Made by a program: the position numbers and the translations under genes. From UBA4874 sp002399435 (GTDB lineage Bacteria > Bacillota > Clostridia > Caldicoprobacterales > DTU083), in assembly GCA_036823195.1 (NCBI GenBank), contig DAISGI010000011.1, positions 1-64,000 on the forward strand: DNA of 64,000 nucleotides. Direction: 5' to 3'. The notes below the pieces were generated by a model, which was not told the DNA's origin, did no database searches, and worked only from the letters and a program-made list of their open reading frames with translations. How positions within the stretch are numbered: the first letter of the stretch is position 1; the number at the start of each line of letters is the position of its first letter. This document shows positions 15,454 through 23,676 of the stretch, in pieces.

Positions 15454-18400
15454 TCACATTACATCAAACAGGCTCAGTTGATCGCTTTCCGGAAGGCCTT
15501 TCAGGCAATCGAACCGACGGAGGATGTCAATGGTGGAATTGCCCGCCCTGGCCCGTCCCGAAATATCCTCCACTGAAGAAAACGGCATTTTCCTGGCGGC
15601 CTGATACAGGCTTTCCGCAGCAATGGCTCCCATACCGGGCATGCTGTTGAAGGGCGGCCGCAAACCATCTTCCTCCACAATGAACTTTGTGGCATGGGAT
15701 TTGTACAGATCAATCGGCAGAAACCGAAAACCTCTTTCGTACATTTCCAGAACGATTTCCAGATCTTCATACATATCCTTATCCTTGGGGCTGGCGTCAT
15801 TCCCCATCATTTCAATTTCCTTTCTCCTTGCCTGTGCCTTTTCCTTTCCATAGATCATATATTCCGCATCAAACGCCTTTGCACGGATGGAAAAGTATGC
15901 CGCATAATAAGCCATGGGCATATGGACCTTGAACCAGGCAATCCGGAAGGCCATCATGACATATGCCGCAGCATGCGCTTTCGGGAACATGTACTTTATC
16001 TTCCTGCAGGAATCAATATACCATTCCGGTACCTTATTCTCCCGCATCAGGTCTTCATAGTCCTTCCATTTTGGCTCCTTGAGAGCCTTGCCCTTGCGTA
16101 CGGTCTCCATAATCCGAAAGGCTATATTGGATGGCAGGCCTTTTCGGATCAGATACATCATGATATCATCCCGGGTACATATGGCTTCACTCAGGGTAAC
16201 CGTCCCGTCTTCTATCAAATCCCTGGCGTTTCCCAGCCAGACATCGGTGCCATGGGAAAGGCCCGATATGCAAAGCAGATCCGCAAAGGTCTTTGGCTTC
16301 GTATCCACAAGCATTCCCCGGACAAACCGGGTCCCAAACTCCGGAACGCCCAGGGTCCCCACCTGAGAATGGATTTGCTCCGGGGTAACCCCCAGCGCAT
16401 CGGTGGAAGAGAACAGGGACATGGTTTCCTTGTCGTCCATGGGGATTTTCCTGGGATCCACTCCGGTAATATCCTGAAGCATTTTGATCACCGTTGGATC
16501 ATCATGACCCAATATATCCAGCTTCAACAGATTCTGATCAATGGAATGATAGTCAAAATGCGTTGTGATAATATCGGAACCCGAATCATCCGCCGGATGC
16601 TGCACCGGACAGAATTCATAAATCTCCCGGCCCTTCGGGACAACGATAATTCCGCCCGGGTGTTGCCCGGTGGTTCGCTTCACCCCGGTACAGCCCCTGG
16701 CGATTCTGGCAATTTCCGCTTTGTTCACATGGATATTCCGTTCCTCAAAATACTTTCTCACATAGCCAAAAGCGGTTTTCTCCGCTATGGTGCCGATCGT
16801 TCCCGCCTTGAAGGTGGTACCCTTTCCAAAGATCACTTCCGTATACTTATGAGCCTTTGCCTGATATTCCCCGGAAAAGTTCAGATCAATATCCGGCTCC
16901 TTGTCGCCGTTGAAGCCCAGGAAGGTTTCAAACGGGATATTCATGCCGTCCTTGGCCAGCGGCTCCCCGCATACAGGACAGCGCTTGTCCGGCAGATCAA
17001 AGCCGTTCCGGACCCCATAGTCCGCAAAATCGGAATACTGACATTTGGAGCATCGATAGTGAGGCGGCAGGGCATTTACTTCTGTTATGCCGGTCATAAA
17101 AGCCACCAGGGAAGAACCTACGGAACCCCGGGATCCAACCAGATATCCGTCCTCATTGGACTTTGCCACCAATTGCTGGGCAATCATATACATAACGGAA
17201 AATCCGTTTTTGATGATGGAATCCAGCTCTTTGTCCAGTCTGGACTGAACGATTTCCGGCAGAGGGTCCCCATACAGCTCATGAGCCTTTCGGAATGCGC
17301 TGTCCTTTATGGTCGTTTCGCAGCCTTCGATATGAGGCGGACATTTTTCCGGGGAAATCGGACTGATCGGTTCACACAAATCTGCGATCCGGTTTGTGTT
17401 GGTAACGACGATCTCATAGGCCTTTTCCTCTCCCAGGTAGGAAAACTCCTCCAGCATCTCCTCCGTTGTTCTGAAATACAGCGGCGGTTGATTGTCCGCA
17501 TCCTTATATCCCTGGCCTGCCTCCAGTATCCGGCGGTATATCTCATCCTCCGGATCCATAAAATGAACATCTCCGGTCGCTGCCACAGGCTTTCCCATTT
17601 TTTCCCCCAGGGCAACGATCTTCCGGTTGATTTCCTTTAAATACTCCCGATCCGGCACCTGGCCCGTCCGGACCAGGTAATCGTTGTTCCCCAGCGGCTG
17701 GACTTCCAGGTAATCATAATCCTCCGCAATAGCCTCGATCTCCTCATCGGATTTCCCCAGCAGAATCGCCTGGTACAGCTCGCCTTCACTGCAGGCTGTG
17801 CCCAGAATGAGGCCTTCGGAATATTCCCGGTAAAGGCTCTTCAGAATGCGCGGCTTCTTATAAAAGTAATCCAGATGGGACCAGGATACCAGACGATAAA
17901 GATTCCTCAGACCAGTCGAATTCTTTACCAGAATAATGGCATGATAGGTGCTCTGCTTCTTGTAGGCTTCATTTCTGGACTCTTCATCCGCCGAATACCG
18001 ATCGATGTCCTCCAGTGTTTTGGCTCCCCTTTTCCTCAGCTTGTCCAGCATCACCTGAAATACCTGAACGGTGGTGTCCACATCGTCCAAAGCCCTGTGG
18101 GCGGTCTCCACCCGGATCCCCAGCTTCTTTGCAATCCTTCCCAGTTTATAGGATTTAAAATCGGGAAACAATGCCTTTGCCAAAGACAGGGTATCCACAT
18201 AGGTAAAGTGGAATTCGTAACCCAGGGCTTCGGCATTGTGCTTCAGGAATCCGGTATCGAACTCCGCATTGTGGGCCACCAGCACACTGCCCTGAATAAA
18301 GTCCAGCATCTTTGGGAAAACCTGCCCGATGGTTTCTGCATCCCGGACCATATCATCGTTGATGTGGGTAAGCTCCACCACCCTTTCCGGTATCGGCTTC

Positions 18401-19566
18401 TCCGGATTGACGAAACAGTTGAATTCTCCCACTGTCTTGCCGTCCTTCACCTTCATAATCCCAATTTCCGTGATTCTCTCCGTTATCGGGGAAAAGCCGG
18501 TCGTCTCCAGGTCCAGGACACAGAAGGTCGTATCCAGGCTTTGCCCCTCCGGATGCGTCACGGACGGCTTCCTGTCCGGTACAAGATAGGCTTCCATACC
18601 ATACAGGACCTTCATATCCCCATTGTCCCTTCCCAAAAGCTTATAGGCTTCCGGAAAAGACTGCACGACCCCATGATCCGTAATGGCAATCGACTTCATC
18701 CCCCAGCTCATTGCTCTCCGGATCAGATCCGTTGCACTGGACACGGCATCCAGCTGGCTCATCTGCGTATGTAAGTGCAGCTCCACCCTTTTTTCCTTCG
18801 CATGATCCTGCCGGACCGTCTTTTCCCTGCCTTCCGTTTCCAGGATGGTAAAGGCAATCAGCTCAATTTCACCGGAAAATTTGCTGTATCCGGCATTTCC
18901 GGAAACCCGGACGCCCTTTGCCTGCTGAAGTTTTGGCAACACCTTGCCGTCCTTCTCCGGCTTCAGGAAGGCTTTGCATGTCATGGAACCGGACCCGTCG
19001 TATACATCAAAAATGACCAGTGTTTTACCACTTTTCAATTCTTTGGACTGCAGATTGGAGGGCTCCCCTTCAATGGTGACTTTCCCTTCTTCCGGTGTAA
19101 TATCGACAATTCGGATCACCGGCGCGGCTTTTTTTGTTTTTCTGCCGTAAATCGGAGCCGATTTGCTTTCTGTCTGATAGGATTGTCCTGCAGGTTCCTG
19201 GTATTCCGCAACCTTCGCCGGCTTATCCCGGACAACCTCATACGGAACCGATGTCTCATTCTTTTGGGGAGGCAGTCCCTGCGCCTGCTGCCTTTGTGCC
19301 TGCTGCCTTTGTGCCTGCTGCCTTTCCTGTATTCGGGCAGCCTCGTCCCCGGTGTATTCGATACGTATTTGGACCTTGTTCAATGCAAATTTCTGTCGAA
19401 TCCATTCGCTCAAAGTTTCCCTCTCGTCGGATCTGATCTCCTGATCCGACTGGATTTCCAATTCGAATATTCTTGCCTTTCTTCGGATGAGAACTGCTTG
19501 TACCACTGCATCCCCTATGCTGCCCGCTGCGTTGTAATCGTCAAATATCTCATTGATTCGTTTCAT
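15454..19566 (-). CDS. polC: DNA polymerase III alpha subunit, Gram-positive type PolC
   Basis: The main replicative polymerase of Firmicutes, with built-in proofreading. The protein is 1370 residues. An N-terminal domain is followed by a Gln/Ala-rich repeat linker at 82-96, an OB fold near 150-245 and a PHP domain from 261 (VELHLHTQMSQLDAVS, ITDHGV). This is interrupted by a DEDD exonuclease from 348 (CVLDLETTGF). A Cys4 zinc motif follows (CSKC...CPVC), then the polymerase core with the catalytic PDIDLNFSG, and the C-terminal clamp-binding peptide QLSLF. The ATG at 19566 has GGGGGAAGG about 10 bp upstream. Upstream in-frame starts to 19677 lack homologous sequence. Confidence 0.97.
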   Translation of the reverse strand: MKRINEIFDDYNAAGSIGDAVVQAVLIRRKARIFELEIQSDQEIRSDERETLSEWIRQKFALNKVQIRIEYTGDEAARIQERQQAQRQQAQRQQAQGLPPQKNETSVPYEVVRDKPAKVAEYQEPAGQSYQTESKSAPIYGRKTKKAAPVIRIVDITPEEGKVTIEGEPSNLQSKELKSGKTLVIFDVYDGSGSMTCKAFLKPEKDGKVLPKLQQAKGVRVSGNAGYSKFSGEIELIAFTILETEGREKTVRQDHAKEKRVELHLHTQMSQLDAVSSATDLIRRAMSWGMKSIAITDHGVVQSFPEAYKLLGRDNGDMKVLYGMEAYLVPDRKPSVTHPEGQSLDTTFCVLDLETTGFSPITERITEIGIMKVKDGKTVGEFNCFVNPEKPIPERVVELTHINDDMVRDAETIGQVFPKMLDFIQGSVLVAHNAEFDTGFLKHNAEALGYEFHFTYVDTLSLAKALFPDFKSYKLGRIAKKLGIRVETAHRALDDVDTTVQVFQVMLDKLRKRGAKTLEDIDRYSADEESRNEAYKKQSTYHAIILVKNSTGLRNLYRLVSWSHLDYFYKKPRILKSLYREYSEGLILGTACSEGELYQAILLGKSDEEIEAIAEDYDYLEVQPLGNNDYLVRTGQVPDREYLKEINRKIVALGEKMGKPVAATGDVHFMDPEDEIYRRILEAGQGYKDADNQPPLYFRTTEEMLEEFSYLGEEKAYEIVVTNTNRIADLCEPISPISPEKCPPHIEGCETTIKDSAFRKAHELYGDPLPEIVQSRLDKELDSIIKNGFSVMYMIAQQLVAKSNEDGYLVGSRGSVGSSLVAFMTGITEVNALPPHYRCSKCQYSDFADYGVRNGFDLPDKRCPVCGEPLAKDGMNIPFETFLGFNGDKEPDIDLNFSGEYQAKAHKYTEVIFGKGTTFKAGTIGTIAEKTAFGYVRKYFEERNIHVNKAEIARIARGCTGVKRTTGQHPGGIIVVPKGREIYEFCPVQHPADDSGSDIITTHFDYHSIDQNLLKLDILGHDDPTVIKMLQDITGVDPRKIPMDDKETMSLFSSTDALGVTPEQIHSQVGTLGVPEFGTRFVRGMLVDTKPKTFADLLCISGLSHGTDVWLGNARDLIEDGTVTLSEAICTRDDIMMYLIRKGLPSNIAFRIMETVRKGKALKEPKWKDYEDLMRENKVPEWYIDSCRKIKYMFPKAHAAAYVMMAFRIAWFKVHMPMAYYAAYFSIRAKAFDAEYMIYGKEKAQARRKEIEMMGNDASPKDKDMYEDLEIVLEMYERGFRFLPIDLYKSHATKFIVEEDGLRPPFNSMPGMGAIAAESLYQAARKMPFSSVEDISGRARAGNSTIDILRRFDCLKGLPESDQLSLFDVM
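19281..19325. repeat. 15-bp repeats coding for Gln-Ala-Gln linker in polC
   Basis: Three 15-bp units (CCTTTGTGCCTGCTG on the plus strand) encode RQQAQ three times, at PolC residues 82-96, between the N-terminal domain and the OB fold. A copy change would keep the frame. Confidence 0.85.
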
Positions 19567-19677
19567 GATGCTTTGGCCTTCCCCCCAAATCATTGCTGCC
19601 TTCATTATATCGGATTCCGGCGGAATTGTCATGTGAAAAACCAAAGAGAAAAAAACGGCAGGCAGCTCTCCTTGCAT

Positions 19678-19717
19678 AAAAAAATCCCGCCATTCGCGTA
19701 TCTGCGGCCTGACGGGA
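19678..19717 (-). terminator. Terminator after the TIM-barrel epimerase gene
   Basis: On the minus strand TCCCGTC pairs with GGCGGGA around a loop with inner CGC/GCG pairing, followed by seven T. It ends the epimerase transcript before polC. Confidence 0.7.
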
Positions 19718-19769
19718 GTTAATCCTTCATTTCAGAAAGTCATATCATTCATTTTCCTGCTTTGCCGCC

Positions 19770-20642
19770 TTACCAGGGATTGGGTACAAAATCCCCGCCG
19801 CGGCACCATTTCAGATATTTCATCGCGTGAAGCTGGCTGGTCATTTCCCACTCTCCCCCATAGATGGGATCATGATATCCTTCGATGCAGATATCCCCTT
19901 CGTACCCACCGGTATGTAAGATCGTAACAATATCTGTCCAGTTGGTATCTCCAAATCCGGGTGCCCGGGACGTGACGAAATCATCTGCGCCCAGGATACC
20001 AAGGCGGCGGATGCCATCCCAGTCCACGGTTGCGTCTTTCCCATGGATATGAACCACTTTCTTCACCCATTGCCGAAGCTGGGAAACCGGATCAATCAGC
20101 TGGTACATCTGGTGGGCAGGTTCCCATTCCAGCCCGATATTCTCATCCGGTACCTCTTCAAACATCATTTCCCAGGCTTTGGGATGGAATCCGATATTAC
20201 AGGTGTTTTTCTTCCAGGTGCCTCCCATGGGACAGTTCTCAATGGCGATCTTCTTCCCTCGGTCCGCGGCCCGTTTGCCCAGCTCCCGGAACACCTTTTT
20301 AAACTGCGGCATGGCATCCTCCACGGATTGGCCTTCCAGCGCCCCGGCAAAGGTACTGACCATGGGTGCGCCAAAATCATCTGCCAGATCAATGCAGTTC
20401 TCCAGAGTTTTCCTCTGGTCCGGATTGCTCAGGGGATTGCAGTAATATCCCAGGGAGGCCACTTTCACTCCGGAGTCTCCCAGAATCTCCTTGACTTTAC
20501 CCGCCAGTTCCTTCAGGTTTGCCCCGCCCAGCGTCATATGAAAATTGATGGAAACGCATTCAAAGCCGGACTTTACAATATGCGGCAGCCATTCTTCCGC
20601 CTGACCGCCCGGCACACAGGTACCGATTTCGATTTGCTTCAT
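19770..20642 (-). CDS. Sugar phosphate isomerase/epimerase, xylose-isomerase-like TIM barrel
   Basis: A 290-residue AP-endonuclease-2-type TIM-barrel protein. Strand/helix motifs include the start IEIGTCVPGGQAEEWLPH, VASLGYYCNPLSNP, and KIAIENCPMG with the metal-binding Glu. Further along are NIGLEWEPAH, VVHIHGKDA with the metal-binding His, and GDICIEGYHDPIYGG with the last metal Glu. The set fits a divalent-metal isomerase or epimerase acting on sugars or inositols. The substrate cannot be told. It is a single gene, with a weak TTGACT/TATAGT promoter (15-bp spacer) near 20706-20732 and a terminator after it. Confidence 0.82.
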   Translation of the reverse strand: MKQIEIGTCVPGGQAEEWLPHIVKSGFECVSINFHMTLGGANLKELAGKVKEILGDSGVKVASLGYYCNPLSNPDQRKTLENCIDLADDFGAPMVSTFAGALEGQSVEDAMPQFKKVFRELGKRAADRGKKIAIENCPMGGTWKKNTCNIGFHPKAWEMMFEEVPDENIGLEWEPAHQMYQLIDPVSQLRQWVKKVVHIHGKDATVDWDGIRRLGILGADDFVTSRAPGFGDTNWTDIVTILHTGGYEGDICIEGYHDPIYGGEWEMTSQLHAMKYLKWCRGGDFVPNPW

Positions 20643-20779
20643 AATCGTTTACACCCCCGCTAATTATTTTGAAAGAAATCGGAAACTTCACTGCTTACAC
20701 TATACGGGCAAGAGAAAAAAGTCAATGATTTCCCCGCTCTTTGCACAGAATAAACAGGAAAAGGAGGAGAAACGAAGCC

Positions 20780-20944
20780 ATGCAGGTGAAAGGACTCTGT
20801 CCGCCCTGCGGCCCTGTCCTGTGCTGCGGCTCTGTGCTGTGCTGCGGGCCCTGTGCTGCCCTGCAACCCTCTATACTGCCCTGCAACCCTCTATACTGCC
20901 CTGCAACCCTGTGCTATAATAACACGGGTACAGCAAACGATTGA
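20780..20944 (+). CDS. Possible 54-residue Cys-rich peptide
   Basis: An ATG at 20780 follows AAGGAGG by 12 bp and opens 54 codons with ten Cys. The order is CPPC, two LCC pairs, PC, PC, YC and LC, with many Pro and Gly. The 3' half is made by 20-bp tandem repeats read in different frames, so the Cys richness partly reflects repeat DNA. It may be a small metal-binding or coat-type peptide, or a chance frame over repeats. It lies ahead of the methyltransferase gene on the same strand, and the TATAAT of that gene is inside its 3' end. Confidence 0.3.
   Translation: MQVKGLCPPCGPVLCCGSVLCCGPCAALQPSILPCNPLYCPATLCYNNTGTAND
20856..20915. repeat. 20-bp tandem repeat
   Basis: CTGCCCTGCAACCCTCTATA is repeated exactly at 20856 and 20876, with a third partial copy from 20896. 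Upstream DNA (20815-20855) is a related GC-rich CTGTGCTG low-complexity stretch. Confidence 0.9.
20915..20920 (+). promoter_or_regulatory. TATAAT -10 element ahead of the methyltransferase gene
   Basis: A perfect TATAAT at the downstream edge of the 20-bp repeat array. No good -35 is seen at 17 bp, where the repeat sequence lies. Confidence 0.4.
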
Positions 20945-21001
20945 AAAGCATTATAAATATATAAACTATTAAATTGGAAAAAGAAAGGGAGATGAAACTC
21001 C

Positions 21002-21595
21002 ATGGAGCACTATTATACGCCAAATCCGCAGACGCCCCATGATATCCGGGAGATTGCCTTTTCCACCGGCAATATTTCATTGAAATTGTACACGGATGCC
21101 GGGGTGTTTTCCAAAAACAGGGTGGATTTTGGCAGCATTCTTCTCATCCGGTCCCTTCCCGGACTGTCCGGCGACGTTCTGGATCTTGGCTGTGGGTACG
21201 GTGTCATCGGTCTGAGCATTGCCCTTGCCAATCCGGAAACCTTTGTGACGATGGTGGATCTTAATCATCGTGCCGTGGATCTTGCATTGAAAAACGCGGA
21301 AAGGAACCATATCCCCAATGCCTCGGCTCAGATAAGCGACGGATTCCTCCAAATCGACGGCCGGTTTCAGGCCATCGTCAGCAATCCCCCCATCCGGGCC
21401 GGCAAAAAGATCGTCTATCCCCTGCTGGAGCAAAGTATGGATTATCTGCTGCCGGGAGGATCCCTTTATTTGGTCATCCGGAAAAAACAGGGGGCAAAAT
21501 CCGCCGTGGACAAGCTGTGTTCCGTCTTCGGAAACTGTGAAGTCCTCAACAGGCAGGGTGGTTACTGGATCCTGGAAAGCAAAAAAGCAGGCTGA
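21002..21595 (+). CDS. Class I SAM-dependent methyltransferase, RsmC-like
   Basis: A 197-residue methyltransferase. The SAM-binding motif I is VLDLGCGYGVIGL near residue 60. Motif II is MVDLNHRAVDLALKNAE, and the base-methylating motif NPPI is near residue 128, which is typical of RsmC-type N2-guanine rRNA methyltransferases. The N-terminus (HYYTPNPQTPHDIREIAF) matches the short Firmicute form of about 200 residues. GAAAGGGAG lies 8 bp before the ATG. Convergent with ispG, 4 bp apart. The exact rRNA target is inferred. Confidence 0.88.
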   Translation: MEHYYTPNPQTPHDIREIAFSTGNISLKLYTDAGVFSKNRVDFGSILLIRSLPGLSGDVLDLGCGYGVIGLSIALANPETFVTMVDLNHRAVDLALKNAERNHIPNASAQISDGFLQIDGRFQAIVSNPPIRAGKKIVYPLLEQSMDYLLPGGSLYLVIRKKQGAKSAVDKLCSVFGNCEVLNRQGGYWILESKKAG

Positions 21596-21599
21596 AAAT

Positions 21600-22649
21600 C
21601 TACATCTTTTCGATTTCCTTCATCAATTCCTCCACCAGATCTTCTTCCTTCACCTTGCGCAGGATCTGTCCCTTCCGGAAGATCAGGCCCTCTCCGTTCC
21701 CTCCTGCAATGCCGATATCTGCTCTCGCCGCTTCCCCCGGACCGTTGACTGCACAGCCCATAACCGCCACTTTAATGGGCTTATGGACAGACTGCAGCCG
21801 CTTCTCCACCTCTCCGGCGATTCGGATCAGATCCAGCCGGGTCCTTCCGCAGGTGGGACAGGAGATCATCTCCGCCTCTCCCCGGATATCTCCCAGGGAT
21901 GCTAAAATGTCCCTGCCGACCCGCACTTCCTCCACCGGGTCTCCGGTCAGGGACACCCGGATGGTATCCCCTATTCCTTCCGCCAGCAGGGCGCCAATGC
22001 CGACACTGGACCGGATGGTTCCCTTCCGTATGGTCCCGGACTCCGTTACACCAATATGAAGGGGATAATCCACCTTCCCGGAAATCAACCGGTAGCATTC
22101 GATCATTTCCCGGACATCCGACGATTTTACGGAAAGAACGATGTCATGAAAATCGAATTCCTCCAGCATCTCCACATGACGCATTGCACTTTCCACCATG
22201 GCTTCCGGACAGACCCGTCCGTATTTTGCCAGAATATCCTTCTGCAGGGATCCGGAGTTGACACCGATGCGGATGGGAATACCCCTGTCCTTCGCAGCCT
22301 CTGCCACAGCCCTTACCTTTTCCTTTTTCCCGATATTCCCCGGATTGATGCGCAGCTTGGACACGCCGTTACGAATGGACAGCAGCGCCAGGGCGGAATC
22401 AAAATGGATATCCGCGACCAGGGGAACATGAATCTGCAAAATGATCTTCCGGAGAGCCTCTCCCGCTTCCTCATCCGGCACTGCACAGCGGACAATATCG
22501 CAGCCCGCCTCCTCCAGCTTTAATATCTGGGAGACGGTGGACGGAATGTCCCGTGTGTCCGTGTTGGTCATGGACTGAACCGATATGGGGGAATCTCCGC
22601 CAATGAAAATATCCCCAACCCTTACTTTTCTTGTTTTCGCTCTTTCCAT
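21600..22649 (-). CDS. ispG: 4-hydroxy-3-methylbut-2-en-1-yl diphosphate synthase (flavodoxin)
   Basis: The penultimate enzyme of the MEP isoprenoid pathway; it converts MEcPP to HMBPP using a [4Fe-4S] cluster. The 349-residue protein has the N-terminal TIM barrel (SVQSMTNTDTRD, VRCAVPDEE, ADIHFDSALAL, LRINPGN). The C-terminal cluster domain has its Cys ligands in SCPTCGRT and MGCAVNGPGEA. GAGGGGG lies 4 bp before the ATG. It follows ispH on the same strand after a 94-bp gap with overlapping hairpins, so the last two pathway steps are co-transcribed. Confidence 0.97.
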   Translation of the reverse strand: MERAKTRKVRVGDIFIGGDSPISVQSMTNTDTRDIPSTVSQILKLEEAGCDIVRCAVPDEEAGEALRKIILQIHVPLVADIHFDSALALLSIRNGVSKLRINPGNIGKKEKVRAVAEAAKDRGIPIRIGVNSGSLQKDILAKYGRVCPEAMVESAMRHVEMLEEFDFHDIVLSVKSSDVREMIECYRLISGKVDYPLHIGVTESGTIRKGTIRSSVGIGALLAEGIGDTIRVSLTGDPVEEVRVGRDILASLGDIRGEAEMISCPTCGRTRLDLIRIAGEVEKRLQSVHKPIKVAVMGCAVNGPGEAARADIGIAGGNGEGLIFRKGQILRKVKEEDLVEELMKEIEKM

Positions 22650-22668
22650 TTTACCCCCTCGCTTCCTG

Positions 22669-22716
22669 CCTGCAAAATGCAGGATGCCCTGAAATCATTT
22701 CAGCGGCATCCTTTTT
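22669..22716. other. Overlapping hairpins between ispH and ispG
   Basis: AGGATGCC...GGCATCCT (22681-22711, long stem with inner CTGAAA/TTTCAG) is followed on the plus strand by TTTTT. CCTGCA/TGCAGG (22669-22683) forms a second stem that shares three bases with the first. On the minus (coding) strand there is no U-run, so ispG is probably not cut off. The element may tune ispG. Confidence 0.5.
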
Positions 22717-22743
22717 CCGTAATATTATCAATATTATGCTTCC

Positions 22744-23604
22744 CTAACATGCTTTCGGTTCCCTTAACCTGCCCAATACATCCTGAATCACCCACTCCGG
22801 CGTGGAGGCTCCGGCTGCCACCCCGACTTTCTCCGTAGTTTCCCCGGGAATGGGCCAGTCCGGAAGTTCCGTGCTGTTTTCCACCAGTATGGTCTCCCTG
22901 CAGTTGGCACTGCAGATCTCAAACAGCTTTCCGGTATTGGAGCTGTGCCTTCCTCCGACAACCACCATCCGGTCCACGGACCGGGAAACCTGATCGGCAC
23001 TGTCCTGCCTCTTCTTCGTTGCGCTGCATATGGTATTGAATGCCAGCACCTCTTTGCTTCGCCCTGCGATGGCTTCCAGCGTCTTCTCATAGTTGGACGG
23101 TTTCTCCGTGGTCTGGCACAGCACACAGACTTTGTCGGGAAGGTCCTTCAAATCGCTCCCATCCCTGGTAATCTGTGCTGTGTTGCCGCACCAGCCATTG
23201 ATCCCGATGACTTCGGGATGGTTCCGGTCCCCCACAATGACGATCCGGTAGCCTTCCTCATGATATTTCCTTGCTTTCTTCTGAATACTGGATACATAGG
23301 GGCATGTCGCATCAATGCAGTGAACTCCGCTTTTTTGGATCCGATCCAGAACATCCGGTGCCACTCCATGAGAACGGATCACAAGGGTATCCCCGGGACG
23401 CAGCCGGTCAATCTCTTCCTCTCCGATCTCCCGAACCCCCTGCTCCCTCAGACTCCGGACGACATTCCCATTGTGAATGAGGGGGCCAAGGGTATAGGTA
23501 TGGGACATTTTGCCGCCGCTTTGACAGCGAACGGTCATATCCACCGCCCGCTTAACCCCAAAACAAAATCCGGAGTTTTCCGCCACAATAATCTGCCTTG
23601 GCAT
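22744..23604 (-). CDS. ispH: 4-hydroxy-3-methylbut-2-enyl diphosphate reductase
   Basis: The last enzyme of the MEP pathway, producing IPP and DMAPP from HMBPP. It is 286 residues, the stand-alone LytB form without an S1 domain fusion. The three cluster Cys are in SGFCFGVKRAV (near 13), DATCPYVSS (near 98) and NTICSATKKRQ (near 193). Conserved His residues are in GPLIHNGNVV and RSHGV, and the substrate Ser/Asn motif is GGRHSSNTGKL. It lies 72 bp downstream of the short AlaRS and upstream of ispG, all on the minus strand. Confidence 0.97.
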   Translation of the reverse strand: MPRQIIVAENSGFCFGVKRAVDMTVRCQSGGKMSHTYTLGPLIHNGNVVRSLREQGVREIGEEEIDRLRPGDTLVIRSHGVAPDVLDRIQKSGVHCIDATCPYVSSIQKKARKYHEEGYRIVIVGDRNHPEVIGINGWCGNTAQITRDGSDLKDLPDKVCVLCQTTEKPSNYEKTLEAIAGRSKEVLAFNTICSATKKRQDSADQVSRSVDRMVVVGGRHSSNTGKLFEICSANCRETILVENSTELPDWPIPGETTEKVGVAAGASTPEWVIQDVLGRLREPKAC

Positions 23605-23676
23605 AATGTTTTCACTCCTTGACGGAACCCATTGTGGATCCCGGTGATGGACTATTCCGGCAAAACAGACAGGAAG

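Noticed and set aside
15694..17640. A 648-codon plus-strand frame
   Set aside because: It is wholly antisense to polC and its composition (rich in His, Arg, Gly and Ile) is that of a shadow frame.
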